The notes under the pieces are model-generated. The model worked only from the letters and a program-made list of their open reading frames with translations, was not told where the DNA came from and searched no databases. Positions 54,472 to 64,000 of a stretch of 64,000 nucleotides of DNA are shown piece by piece (positions within the stretch are counted from its first letter, which is position 1; every line of letters starts with the position of its first letter). The stretch is from Marinobacter sp. BGYM27 (GTDB lineage: Bacteria; Pseudomonadota; Gammaproteobacteria; Pseudomonadales; Oleiphilaceae). A program made the translations under genes and the position numbers. The stretch spans positions 1 to 64,000 of the forward strand of contig JANZNS010000003.1 in NCBI GenBank assembly GCA_025153445.1. Reading direction: 5' to 3'.

Positions 54472-55233
54472 TTAAACGGGGTTATCAATATCGATAAACC
54501 GGTGCTCAATGCCGGTCACATCTGCAATTTTCTGCCCTAGTGCCTGCACGCCATAGCGCTCGGTCGCGTGGTGACCAGCTGCGTAGTAATGCACACCGCA
54601 CTCCTGCGCTGTATGAAACGTGGGTTCCGATATCTCCCCGCTTATGAACGCATCGGCACCGGACGCGATAGCATCCCCCAAAAAGCCTTGCGCGGCACCG
54701 GTGCACCAGGCCACACGACGAATCTCCGACTTACCCTTTCCAACCCGCAGCGATTGACGCTCAAGCCGATGGGAAAGATGGTCAGAGAAGGTATCTGGCG
54801 ACATCGGCGAAGGCAGATCACCAAGCCAGAGCAAGCCGCGGTCTGAGCTGACGGCAGCCGGATTCGTAATACCCAACACATCCGCAAGCTGACGATTGTT
54901 ACCGAGCTCCGGGTGCGCATCCAAAGGCAGATGGTAGGCCAGAAGGCTGATATCGTGACCAAGAAGAGCCTGTAGCCGGCGCTTCTTCATGCCTTGAATT
55001 CGCTGGTCCTCACCTTTCCAGAAGTAGCCGTGATGCACCAGAATCATGTCCGCCTGTTCGGCAATGGCGGCATCGATCAATGCCTGGGAGGCTGTGACGC
55101 CGGTAATAATCCGGCGCACCTGCTCTTTGCCTTCAACCTGCAAGCCATTCGGGCAGTAGTCCTGAAAGCGTTCAGGTTCCAGCCACGACTCAACCAGCGA
55201 TACGATGTCATTCCGATGAGCAGTTGTGGTCAT
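54472..55233 (-). CDS. Nif3-like dinuclear metal center protein (YbgI family)
   Basis: A cytoplasmic ring-forming protein of 253 residues. Metal ligands are visible in ILVHHGYFWKGED, in LLAYHLPLDAH, and near the C-terminus in YYAAGHHATERYG. It is present in most bacteria and its enzymatic role is unsettled (GTP cyclohydrolase I type 2 is only a legacy annotation). It lies downstream of the hisC gene on the same strand, separated by about 77 bases. Confidence 0.92.
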   Translation of the reverse strand: MTTTAHRNDIVSLVESWLEPERFQDYCPNGLQVEGKEQVRRIITGVTASQALIDAAIAEQADMILVHHGYFWKGEDQRIQGMKKRRLQALLGHDISLLAYHLPLDAHPELGNNRQLADVLGITNPAAVSSDRGLLWLGDLPSPMSPDTFSDHLSHRLERQSLRVGKGKSEIRRVAWCTGAAQGFLGDAIASGADAFISGEISEPTFHTAQECGVHYYAAGHHATERYGVQALGQKIADVTGIEHRFIDIDNPV

Positions 55234-55310
55234 CTTTATGTCTCCTTAACGTGGTAGGACTGTGGTCGGACTAAGGCACGCGCATTCAGGTGATCAATCA
55301 ATGCTGGCCT

Positions 55311-56366
55311 TCAGACAATATCGGGAAGCGCATCCAGCAAGGCGGCATTTTGCGCTTCAGAACCAATCGTAATACGCAGAAAATCACCAATTCGCGGCTT
55401 CTGGAAGTGGCGCAAAATGATGTTGCGCTGACGCAGAGCGGCGGCCAGATCGGCACCCTTGTGATCAGGATGACGCGCCAAAACGAAATTGGCGGCCGAG
55501 GGTATGACGTCAAACCCCAGCGACTCCAACCCTGTGGCCACACGCTCTCGCTCAGCGACGACATAGTCGCAAGCAGACTTGAACCAGGCCTCGTCCTCAA
55601 AGGCCGCCACTGCGCCCGCCAGCGCCAGACGATCAACAGGGTAAGAATTAAAGCTGTTCTTCACGCGCTCAAGCGCATCAATCAGATCCGCATGACCGAC
55701 TGCAAACCCGACTCGCAGACCAGCCAAAGAGCGCGACTTGGATAGCGTCTGCGTCACCAGCAAATTGGGATAGCGATCGACAAGCTTGATGGCCGTCTCG
55801 CCACCAAAATCAATGTAGGCTTCATCCACCACAACCACCGAATCTGTGTTGTGCTGCAGCAGTGTTTCAATATCAGACAGCGGCAACAGGCGCCCGGTGG
55901 GCGCGTTGGGATTGGGGAATATCACGCCGCCATTGGGTTGACGATAATCCTCAACCCTCAACACAAAATCATCATCCAGCGGCACCGCTTGACCTTCAAT
56001 CTGGTAGAGCCCGCAGTACACAGGATAGAAACTGTAAGTCACATCGGGATACAGCAAGGGTTGTCCGTGTTGGAACAAGCCAAAGAAGATATGGGCCAGC
56101 ACTTCGTCTGAGCCATTGCCCACGAACACCTGAGACGGCGTCACTTTGTGGTAGTCAGCAATGACGTTCTTGAGCGCATCGCTGTTCGGATCAGGATACA
56201 GACGCAATGAATCATTCAGCTCCGCTTTGATCGCACCAATCACCTTTGGCGACGGTCCGAGCGGATGCTCGTTGGTGTTGAGCTTGATCAGATCCTTTAT
56301 CTTCGGCTGTTCGCCGGGTACGTATGGCACCAGCTCTCTGACAATAGGGCTCCAGTAACGACTCAT
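55311..56366 (-). CDS. hisC: Histidinol-phosphate aminotransferase
   Basis: This PLP enzyme makes histidinol phosphate from imidazole acetol phosphate and glutamate. The Schiff-base lysine is in [16 protein letters not shown], which also holds the phosphate-binding Arg. The N-terminal [15 protein letters not shown] and [12 protein letters not shown] are diagnostic. At 351 residues it is normal. It starts 10 bases after hisD in a murA-hisG-hisD-hisC run. Confidence 0.95.
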   Translation of the reverse strand: MSRYWSPIVRELVPYVPGEQPKIKDLIKLNTNEHPLGPSPKVIGAIKAELNDSLRLYPDPNSDALKNVIADYHKVTPSQVFVGNGSDEVLAHIFFGLFQHGQPLLYPDVTYSFYPVYCGLYQIEGQAVPLDDDFVLRVEDYRQPNGGVIFPNPNAPTGRLLPLSDIETLLQHNTDSVVVVDEAYIDFGGETAIKLVDRYPNLLVTQTLSKSRSLAGLRVGFAVGHADLIDALERVKNSFNSYPVDRLALAGAVAAFEDEAWFKSACDYVVAERERVATGLESLGFDVIPSAANFVLARHPDHKGADLAAALRQRNIILRHFQKPRIGDFLRITIGSEAQNAALLDALPDIV

Positions 56367-56375
56367 CAGATCACC

Positions 56376-57692
56376 TCAGCGCTTGTCATCGTTGATACGG
56401 TATTCAGCGGAACGCGCATGGGCGGTTAACCCCTCGCCACGCGCAAGCACTGACGCCACCCGCCCCATCCGGTCGGCGCCCTGAGCCGAAAATCCGATGA
56501 TGGAAGAGCGTTTCTGGAAATCATACACCCCCAGCGGCGACGAGAATCGGGCCGTGCCAGAGGTGGGAAGCACGTGATTGGGACCGGCGCAGTAGTCACC
56601 CAAAGCTTCTGCAGTATAGCGTCCCATAAAGATTGCCCCGGCGTGACGAATTGAAGGCAGCAGCGCTTCAGGATCTGCAACCGACAATTCGAGGTGCTCA
56701 GGCGCGATCCTGTTGCTCACCTCTGCCGCTTGGGCGAGGTCTTTAACATGAATCAGCGCCGCTCGATCCGAAATCGAAGTGGCGATGATTGCAGCCCGCT
56801 CCATGGTCGGCAGCAACCGACGAATGCTTTCTTCCACCTTGTCGAGAAACGCGCTGTCCGGGCTGATCAGAATGGACTGGGCCTGTTCGTCGTGCTCGGC
56901 CTGAGAGAACAGATCCATTGCAATCCAGTCGGGATCAGTTTCACCGTCGCAGATCACCAGAATTTCGGACGGGCCGGCGATCATATCGATACCCACAGTG
57001 CCGAACACCTCTCGCTTTGCCGTAGCAACAAAGATATTGCCGGGACCGACAATTTTATCTACCCGCGGCACCGTCTGGGTACCATACGCCAACGCGGCCA
57101 CAGCCTGGGCACCCCCGACAGTAAACACCCGGTCAACGTTTGCGATACAGGCCGCCGCCAACACCAGATCATTCACCACACCGCCGGGAGTCGGTACAAC
57201 CATGATCACTTCGGCAACACCCGCCACCTTGGCTGGAATCGCATTCATCAGCACCGACGACGGATAGGCAGCCTTACCGCCAGGAACGTACAAACCCGCG
57301 CGATCAAGGGGTGTTACTTTTTGACCGAGCACCGTGCCGTCTTCATCCTGATACTGCCAGGACGGCGCATTCTGGTGCTCATGGTATTCGCGCACCCGAC
57401 GGGCTGCGGATTCAAGCGCCGCTCGCTGATCCTGCGGAATGATATCCAAAGCCTGCTCGAGCCTGCTGCGGGGTATTTCCAGCTCGGCTACGGAATCCAC
57501 CTGCAACTGATCAAACTTGGCCGTGAACTCCAGCAGCGCTTCATCGCCCCGGGTTTTGACCTGTTCAAGAATATGTCGAACTGACGCATTAACCTGATGA
57601 TCCACACTGTCTTCCCAGGCCAGCAGCTTGGATAGCGCAGTATCAAAATCAGCCTGTCCGGCCGAAAGCCGCGTAAGGGTAACGTCAGTCAT
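56376..57692 (-). CDS. hisD: Histidinol dehydrogenase
   Basis: This zinc enzyme performs the last two oxidations to L-histidine using NAD. The signature segment [20 protein letters not shown] and KRSSIIGF is present, and so is [15 protein letters not shown] with the zinc-site Asp/His nearby. The ATG at 57692 has GAGAGGA upstream; the frame is open to 57746. This gives 438 residues, normal for HisD. It is followed by hisC and preceded by hisG. Confidence 0.95.
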   Translation of the reverse strand: MTDVTLTRLSAGQADFDTALSKLLAWEDSVDHQVNASVRHILEQVKTRGDEALLEFTAKFDQLQVDSVAELEIPRSRLEQALDIIPQDQRAALESAARRVREYHEHQNAPSWQYQDEDGTVLGQKVTPLDRAGLYVPGGKAAYPSSVLMNAIPAKVAGVAEVIMVVPTPGGVVNDLVLAAACIANVDRVFTVGGAQAVAALAYGTQTVPRVDKIVGPGNIFVATAKREVFGTVGIDMIAGPSEILVICDGETDPDWIAMDLFSQAEHDEQAQSILISPDSAFLDKVEESIRRLLPTMERAAIIATSISDRAALIHVKDLAQAAEVSNRIAPEHLELSVADPEALLPSIRHAGAIFMGRYTAEALGDYCAGPNHVLPTSGTARFSSPLGVYDFQKRSSIIGFSAQGADRMGRVASVLARGEGLTAHARSAEYRINDDKR

Positions 57693-57755
57693 AACAGATC
57701 CTCTCGGGATACAAACAAAAGCGATGCAAGGCGGCGCTTGTGGCACCGCCCGTGT

Positions 57756-58400
57756 TCAATCAGCGCGACGGCGGTTAACCGCCTCGCCCAGCTGCTCAAT
57801 GATAGGATGGAGCTTTTGGTGCTTCATTTTCATGGAGGCACGGTTTGCCACCAGGCGGGTACTGATATGAGCGATGTGCTCGCGAGGCTCAAGCCCGTTT
57901 GCTTTCAGGGTATTACCGGTATCAACAATATCCACAATCTCGTCGGCCAGATTCAGGATAGGTGCCAGTTCCATCGCACCGTACAGCTTGATGATATCAG
58001 CCTGTCTACCCTGCGATGCATAGTACTGACGCGCCAGATTGACGAACTTGGTCGCAACCCGCAGTCGCCCGGCAGGTGATACTTTCCCAACCGGCCCGGC
58101 GGTCATCAAGCGGCAGCGTGCGATATTCAGATCCAGAGGCTCATACAGACCTGCGCCGCCGTGCTCCATCAAAACGTCCTTGCCGGTTACGCCCAGGTCT
58201 GCGCCACCATACTGAACATAGGTCGGCACATCAGTAGCGCGGATAATCAGCAACCGGACGCTCGGATCGGTTGTTGGAAAGACCAGCTTTCTGGACTTCT
58301 CGATATCATCAACAGGCTCAATACCTGCCTCAGACAGCAGCGGCAGCGTTTCTTTCAGGATGCGGCCCTTGGAAAGCGCAATGGTAATACTGTCAGTCAT
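57756..58400 (-). CDS. hisG: ATP phosphoribosyltransferase, short form
   Basis: The first enzyme of histidine synthesis. At 214 residues it is the short HisG(S) class, which lacks the C-terminal regulatory domain and needs the HisZ subunit. [15 protein letters not shown] and [14 protein letters not shown] mark the two lobes, and [19 protein letters not shown] is the PRPP-binding loop region. HisZ is not encoded in this window. It starts 21 bases after murA ends. Confidence 0.95.
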   Translation of the reverse strand: MTDSITIALSKGRILKETLPLLSEAGIEPVDDIEKSRKLVFPTTDPSVRLLIIRATDVPTYVQYGGADLGVTGKDVLMEHGGAGLYEPLDLNIARCRLMTAGPVGKVSPAGRLRVATKFVNLARQYYASQGRQADIIKLYGAMELAPILNLADEIVDIVDTGNTLKANGLEPREHIAHISTRLVANRASMKMKHQKLHPIIEQLGEAVNRRRAD

Positions 58401-58420
58401 AATTCTTCCAAATCAGAATA

Positions 58421-59707
<1,287 letters not shown>

Positions 59708-59780
59708 TCAACTGATTGAGTGTTCAGACCAGATGGCCTGACGATATGCATGGCACTGAAGGTTGGCAACGGGCTGCAGT

Positions 59781-60023
59781 TCAACCCTCGCGAGCTGCCC
59801 ACTGAGCCGGAGTAAACGCCTTGATTGTCAGGGCGTGAATCGTGCCCTCTGCCAACTGTTCGTTGAGAGCGCCGTAGATCAGCTGCTGCTTTTTGACCGG
59901 TGACATACCTTCAAATCGATCGCCAACGGCAACAACCAGATAATGATTGCCATCATTTTGCACCTGGATCTCACAGTCTGGCAGTTCTTTGCGAACCAAT
60001 GCTGCTACTTCATCAGCCTGCAT
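59781..60023 (-). CDS. ibaG: BolA-family protein IbaG
   Basis: An 80-residue BolA-like protein that pairs with monothiol glutaredoxins in iron-sulfur handling. The fold core includes VQNDGNHYLVVAVGDRFEG and KKQQLIYGALNEQLAEGTIH, then ALTIKAFTP. The conserved His after the loop is H27/H64-type (NDGNHY and TIHALT). The gene sits between mlaB and murA as in E. coli and Pseudomonas. Confidence 0.93.
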   Translation of the reverse strand: MQADEVAALVRKELPDCEIQVQNDGNHYLVVAVGDRFEGMSPVKKQQLIYGALNEQLAEGTIHALTIKAFTPAQWAAREG

Positions 60024-60154
60024 GTTATGACCTTAAATTGGTGATGGATGGGAGCCACCACTCGACAATACGCATCCGAAGTCGTGGCTCTTGATAGATT
60101 CAGAAGCGGAATTGTATCTAATTCCAGAGGCAGGCTAAACAAGAGATAACGAAA

Positions 60155-60178
60155 GGGCCCTGATTCATCACCAGGGCT
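60155..60178 (-). terminator. Hairpin between mlaB and ibaG
   Basis: GCCCTG (60157-60162) pairs with CAGGGC (60172-60177) with a 9-base loop, just past the mlaB stop. A short CCTTTCG follows on the minus strand. It may limit readthrough from the mla operon into ibaG-murA. Confidence 0.5.
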
Positions 60179-60183
60179 TCGAG

Positions 60184-60519
60184 TCAGAGCGAAGCCAGAC
60201 CCGGCAAATGCCCGGCCACACGGCTCATTGTTGCAAGCGCCACCAGGCGCTCATTCGCACCGGAAAAGCGTAAGTCTACTCCCTTCTCAGCAGCAAACCG
60301 CTGCCAGCAAAACAAAAGCGACAACAGCGTACTGTTGGCATTTTCAACACCGGCAAGATCTATCTCGCAACGGCGCTCCTGACACCTGGCCAGCGCCTTC
60401 TCGCCATCAGCCCGGAGCTGAACCACCTCCGGGCCGATAACCTTACCGGAGAAGCGAAGCACACCACTCTCATCTGCGGCCAGCGAGGCAAGCCCTCTTT
60501 CTAGCGACGATGCGCTCAC
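60184..60519 (-). CDS. mlaB: STAS-domain protein MlaB
   Basis: A 111-residue STAS protein, the cytoplasmic regulatory subunit of the MlaFEDB lipid transporter. The STAS core has CEIDLAGVENANSTLLSLLFCW with a Ser/Thr at the usual phosphorylatable turn. It overlaps mlaC by 4 bases. It keeps retrograde phospholipid transport active by binding MlaF. Confidence 0.9.
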   Translation of the reverse strand: MSASSLERGLASLAADESGVLRFSGKVIGPEVVQLRADGEKALARCQERRCEIDLAGVENANSTLLSLLFCWQRFAAEKGVDLRFSGANERLVALATMSRVAGHLPGLASL

Positions 60520-61169
60520 TTTTTCTCGACCTCTTCATCAAGCTTCAACTCTTTAACCGCTTCGGTCCAATCGTCAATCACGGCCTGGACGTTGTTCCGC
60601 TTCTCTTCCATCTCCTGGGCAAACCGGTCGCGGAATGCCAGGCCAATATTGACACCCTCGACAATCACGTTTTCCATCATCCAGTCCCCACTGTCCGCGA
60701 CATACATGGAGTAAGTCACTGGATAACGATTACCGGATGCCGTCCGGACTTCAAGCTGCACGGAGGCGCGCTGATCATTGCCGGGGTTAACTTCAGCCGA
60801 TTTCACGTCAATCGTGAAATTGTCCGCCTCAACCAACGCTTTTGCGTAACTATCAAAGAGGCTGCGCTTAAAGGTTTCAACGAATTCGTCCCGCTGTTCT
60901 TTCGAGGCCTGGCGCGCGTAACGCCCCATAACCCGGGCCGCTATTCGGCGGAAATCAACAAAATCACCCAGGGCCTCATCCATGCTCCGATAAAAAGCTT
61001 CCGGATCTTTGCTATACAGAGAACGCTCCTTGTGGAGCTTATTCACCAGCTTCTGGGTGCTGTCATCAACATACTGGCGCAGCTCTTCGCTGGCCGAAGC
61101 CGGCAACGCCGTCATGACACCCATCGCCAGCGTCAGCAATATCGCCCACACCCGTGTGATCATTCTCAT
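60516..61169 (-). CDS. mlaC: Periplasmic phospholipid-binding protein MlaC
   Basis: MlaC ferries phospholipids between the outer-membrane MlaA complex and inner-membrane MlaFEDB. A signal peptide (VWAILLTLAMGVMTALPASA) precedes the Tol-Ttg2 domain with FRRIAARVMGRYARQASKEQ and RTASGNRYPVTYSMYV. At 217 residues it is normal. It follows mlaD by about 60 bases. Confidence 0.94.
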   Translation of the reverse strand: MRMITRVWAILLTLAMGVMTALPASASEELRQYVDDSTQKLVNKLHKERSLYSKDPEAFYRSMDEALGDFVDFRRIAARVMGRYARQASKEQRDEFVETFKRSLFDSYAKALVEADNFTIDVKSAEVNPGNDQRASVQLEVRTASGNRYPVTYSMYVADSGDWMMENVIVEGVNIGLAFRDRFAQEMEEKRNNVQAVIDDWTEAVKELKLDEEVEKK

Positions 61170-61229
61170 ATCCTGCTCCTTCGATTCATTCCGGCCGTTT
61201 CATGGCGATGCATTTGCCGCCAGCAAAGA

Positions 61230-61679
61230 CTACTTGCCTGACGCGAAATTACTGATCAGCCGCTCTATATTGAGCGCAGACTGAGTTCCGTAAAAAGTAT
61301 CGCCCTGTTTCATGTACGTTTCATCGGCGCCAACCGATACATCGATATACTTCTCACCCAGCAGTCCTGCCGTCCGGATAATCGCAGAACTGTCGCTCGG
61401 AATGATGTCAACCGACTCATTGATCGCCATCTCCACACGCGCCTGATAGGTTTCAGGGTCGAGCTGGATATCCGTTATGCGACCGATTGTCACGCCCGCC
61501 AAAGACACCTGTCCCCGAACCGACAACCCTCCGATATCATTAAAGTTGGCATACACCCGGTAGCTGGACTCTGCCGATTTTGGTGACAACCCGCTGACCT
61601 GCAAAGCCAGAACCAGCAAGGCTCCCAGCCCGACCAGCACAAAACCACCGACTACAATTTCAACTGTTCTCTGACGCAT
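61230..61679 (-). CDS. mlaD: MCE-domain protein MlaD
   Basis: An inner-membrane-anchored MCE protein that forms a hexameric ring over MlaFE. One N-terminal membrane helix (VLVGLGALLVLALQVSGL) precedes a single MCE domain with YRVYANFNDIGGLSVRGQVSLAGVTIG. At 149 residues it is normal. It touches mlaE with a 1-base overlap. Confidence 0.95.
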   Translation of the reverse strand: MRQRTVEIVVGGFVLVGLGALLVLALQVSGLSPKSAESSYRVYANFNDIGGLSVRGQVSLAGVTIGRITDIQLDPETYQARVEMAINESVDIIPSDSSAIIRTAGLLGEKYIDVSVGADETYMKQGDTFYGTQSALNIERLISNFASGK

Positions 61680-62461
61680 CAGATATCTCCGAACATGACT
61701 GCGGTAAGAATAAAGTCCAGGCCCAACACCGCCAGCGACGAGTAAACGACGGTCTTGGTTGTCGCCGAACTGATGCCTTCCGAAGTAGGTACGCTGTCAT
61801 ATCCCTGATAGACAGCAATCCAGGTACATACAAATCCGAAGACAATGCTTTTGATGATGCCGTTGACGACATCTTCACCAAAATCCACTGACGACTGCAT
61901 GTTAGCCCAGTAAGACCCTTCAAAGACCCCCAGCCAGTCAACGCCAACCAACATACCGCCCCAGATACCGACGACCGAAAAGATCATCGCCAGCAGAGGC
62001 ATACTGATAAAACCTGCCCAGAAACGGGGAGCAATTACCCGGCGCAATGGGTCCACGCCCATCATTTCCATGCTGGAAAGCTGCTCTGTCGCTTTCATCA
62101 GGCCAATCTCAGCTGTCAGCGCCGAACCGGCCCGGCCCGCAAACAGCAGTGCAGTCACCACTGGCCCCAGTTCGCGCACCAGTGTCAGCGCCACCATCTG
62201 GCCAATCGCCTGCTCCGAGCCGTAGTCTGAAAGAATATTAAACCCCTGCAGCCCCAGCACCATGCCAATAAACAGACCTGAGACCACAATGATGGCCAAC
62301 GACAGCACGCCAACGGCGTAGAGTTGCTTGACCAGCAGCGGGAATCCCGTCGCAATCTGAGGCACCGCGAACAGACTGCGAAACAGGAACTCTGTAGCAC
62401 GCCCAAGGGATGCCAGTGTGTCGAGGGCGCCGCGGCCGAACAATGCAATTCGGTTAATCAT
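61679..62461 (-). CDS. mlaE: ABC transporter permease MlaE
   Basis: The permease of the Mla phospholipid transporter, 260 residues with five to six membrane segments. Family motifs include [28 protein letters not shown] and [25 protein letters not shown] (each split in the chain). It overlaps mlaF by 4 bases. Confidence 0.95.
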   Translation of the reverse strand: MINRIALFGRGALDTLASLGRATEFLFRSLFAVPQIATGFPLLVKQLYAVGVLSLAIIVVSGLFIGMVLGLQGFNILSDYGSEQAIGQMVALTLVRELGPVVTALLFAGRAGSALTAEIGLMKATEQLSSMEMMGVDPLRRVIAPRFWAGFISMPLLAMIFSVVGIWGGMLVGVDWLGVFEGSYWANMQSSVDFGEDVVNGIIKSIVFGFVCTWIAVYQGYDSVPTSEGISSATTKTVVYSSLAVLGLDFILTAVMFGDI

Positions 62462-63282
62462 GATCGCTCTCCACTGCGAGCAGCGACATTGAGGTCATCG
62501 CCAATATCCGCTGCTGCGTAATGGAATGGCACCGGCCCGTCAGGCAGACCCTGCAAAAACTGCTGCACCCGCTCGGACGGATTGTCACGCAACTCATCCG
62601 CCGTCCCTGATCCGATCACCTTGCCATTGGATACGATGCAAGCGTAATGACAGATGCTCAAAGACTCCGGCACGTCATGGGAAACGAGTACGCTCGTGAG
62701 CCCCATAGTTTCATTCAGCTGGCGAATCATTTCCACCAGCACGCCTTTGGCAATCGGATCCTGGCCGGTAAAAGGCTCGTCGTACATGATCAGCTCGGGA
62801 TCCAGCACAATACTTCTGGCAAGCGCCACCCGGCGCGTCATACCGCCGGAAAGCTCGGACGGCATCAGATCACGCGCGCCCCGCAGGCCGACGGCTTCGA
62901 GCTTCATCAGCACCACATCGCGAATCATGTCTTCCGGTAAATCCGTATGAACGCGCAGCGGAAAGGCAACGTTTTCAAACGCACTCAGATCAGAAAACAG
63001 GGCGCCACTCTGAAACAGCATGCCCATCCGCTTGCGCAACGTATAGAGCGCAGCACGACTGATCTTGTGAACCGGATGACCATCAACAAGAATAGAACCG
63101 CTGTCGGGCTTCAGCTGACCGCCAATAAGTTTGAGGAGGGTTGTTTTACCGGTGCCGCTCGGACCCATGATGGCGGTCACCTTACCTCGAGGGATATCCA
63201 GCGAGAGCCCGTCAAAGATGCGACGGTTGCCTCGACTGAAAACGAGATCGCGGATTTCAATGTAAGCAGACTGTGCTGTCAT
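62458..63282 (-). CDS. mlaF: ABC transporter ATP-binding protein MlaF
   Basis: The ATPase of the Mla transporter. Walker A is [16 protein letters not shown], the signature is [14 protein letters not shown] and Walker B is [13 protein letters not shown]. The H-loop is LVSHDVPE. At 274 residues it is normal, including the C-terminal extension that contacts MlaB. It is the first gene of mlaFEDCB; the promoter lies in the upstream gap shared with yrbG. Confidence 0.96.
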   Translation of the reverse strand: MTAQSAYIEIRDLVFSRGNRRIFDGLSLDIPRGKVTAIMGPSGTGKTTLLKLIGGQLKPDSGSILVDGHPVHKISRAALYTLRKRMGMLFQSGALFSDLSAFENVAFPLRVHTDLPEDMIRDVVLMKLEAVGLRGARDLMPSELSGGMTRRVALARSIVLDPELIMYDEPFTGQDPIAKGVLVEMIRQLNETMGLTSVLVSHDVPESLSICHYACIVSNGKVIGSGTADELRDNPSERVQQFLQGLPDGPVPFHYAAADIGDDLNVAARSGERS

Positions 63283-63678
63283 CCAAGACTATCCTGTTGG
63301 GCAGGCGCACCCCGTAAATGCGGCGGCAGTTTACCAGATTCTTCCCTAACGCGATGCTGATGCGGCACAACGTGAAATACCCGTTAAATTCTCGATATTT
63401 CCCGTATACAAACCCATCAACGCTATCACCCGGGCACGCATCCCGAGAGAGACGTGCGGTACATTATGCCAACTTGGCTACAAGCTCAAACCGAAAATCC
63501 TGAGCATTTCGACCAGTATGACTAATCAACTGTGGCAACAGCAAAATTTGCAAAGGCCAAAACCAGACGCGCCGCTGTTGCGACTCGCGGAGATCTGCCG
63601 CACAATTCCGCCCTTTCCTGAAGCGACACGGGCACACTGCTAAGTCGGTGATCGCAGCCAAAACTACGGGACCACTCA
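63283..63678. other. Divergent promoter region between mlaF and yrbG
   Basis: Nearly 400 bases between two divergent gene starts. It should hold promoters for both operons, but I could not place confident -35/-10 pairs. Open frames in it show no family signature. Confidence 0.5.
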
Positions 63679-64000
63679 ATGTCACTACTCCCTTACATCG
63701 GCGCCATCATTGCCGGCCTGCTGCTACTTGTCTGGAGTGCCGATCGTTTTGTTGAAGGCGCTGTGGCTCTGGCGCGAAATTCCGGCATGTCACCCATGTT
63801 GATCGGCCTGACCATAGTCGCATTCGGCACTTCCGCCCCGGAAATGCTGGTCTCCGCAACAGCGGCGTTGACCGACGCCCCTGCTCTGGCTGTCGGCAAC
63901 GCGCTGGGATCGAACATCGCCAATATCGGCCTGGTATTGGGTATCACAACCCTGGTTGCACCAATACCCCTGAACAAGACGGTGCTGACGCGTGAGCTCC
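63679..64000 (+). CDS. yrbG: YrbG-type calcium/sodium antiporter, N-terminal part
   Basis: The first 107 codons of a CaCA-superfamily membrane antiporter, cut by the window end. The alpha-1 repeat carries AFGTSAPEMLVSATAAL and GNALGSNIANIGLVLG, the ion-binding signatures. Membrane helices are visible from residue 5 on. It is divergent from mlaF, as yrbG is in E. coli and Pseudomonas. Confidence 0.92.
   Translation, partial: MSLLPYIGAIIAGLLLLVWSADRFVEGAVALARNSGMSPMLIGLTIVAFGTSAPEMLVSATAALTDAPALAVGNALGSNIANIGLVLGITTLVAPIPLNKTVLTREL

Noticed and set aside
56694..57584. Rightward open frame of almost 300 codons opposite hisD
   Set aside because: It is antisense to a complete hisD with diagnostic motifs; composition is that of a shadow frame.
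63464..63977. Leftward open frames overlapping the start of yrbG
   Set aside because: They are complements of the antiporter start, which carries the CaCA signatures, or lie in its upstream region without any domain.

Overview
The window looks like chromosome from a marine gammaproteobacterium of the Pseudomonadales/Marinobacter type. This rests on an MvaT-family silencer, a DUF1302/DUF1329 pair, a pilB-pilC-pilD-coaE run, an mla-ibaG-murA-hisGDC block, and an O-antigen cluster laid out like the Pseudomonas aeruginosa O5 wbp locus. The genus is inferred; the class is well supported. No rRNA, tRNA or CRISPR array was seen.

Positions 1-3.2 kb: the start of an IS3-type transposase, a stand-alone ClpA/B-like AAA+ ATPase, manC/algA and an mvaT-like gene. 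Positions 3.2-25.1 kb: one long leftward polysaccharide (probably O-antigen) cluster. In transcription order it reads wzz, wbpB, wbpD, wbpE, a wbpC-like acyltransferase, wzx, hisH, hisF, wzy-like, wbpG, a secreted glucuronyl C5-epimerase-like protein, wbpH, wbpI, wbpJ-like, then a pglC/pglD/pglE/pglF(wbpM)-type cassette, then a wbpO/tviB-type dehydrogenase, ending at a terminator. The enzymes predict a Wzx/Wzy-made trisaccharide. It would be built on an N,N'-diacetylbacillosamine-like first sugar and carry two 2,3-diacetamido-mannuronic acid type residues, one of them amidinated by WbpG/HisH/HisF. The C5-epimerase-like gene suggests that a D-manno uronate is turned into the L-gulo form in the periplasm; this is the most novel prediction here.

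Positions 25.3-33.9 kb: type IV pilus genes. Two leftward pilin genes flank two different O-antigen-ligase-superfamily membrane proteins, one of them PglL-like. Divergent from them lie pilB, pilC and pilD. A sigma-54-type promoter precedes the first pilin. The position beside the O-antigen cluster, and serines at or next to the pilin C-termini, suggest pilin glycosylation with O-antigen units.

Positions 34-44.6 kb (rightward): coaE, a secreted hypothetical protein, trmO, a hybrid histidine kinase, yacG, a YfaZ-like outer membrane protein, a large lipoprotein, a Bax-like glucosaminidase, a YkvA-domain protein and a YihG-type acyltransferase. Positions 44.6-52.6 kb (leftward): a MalT-like LuxR regulator, DUF1329, DUF1302 and a thiolase. 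Positions 52.6-64 kb: zapE, zapG/yhcB (rightward), a Nif3-like protein, hisC, hisD, hisG, murA, ibaG/bolA and mlaB-C-D-E-F. The right edge holds the start of a divergent yrbG-type antiporter. The right half is conserved core genome; the O-antigen core at about 12.5-16.8 kb is visibly more AT-rich.
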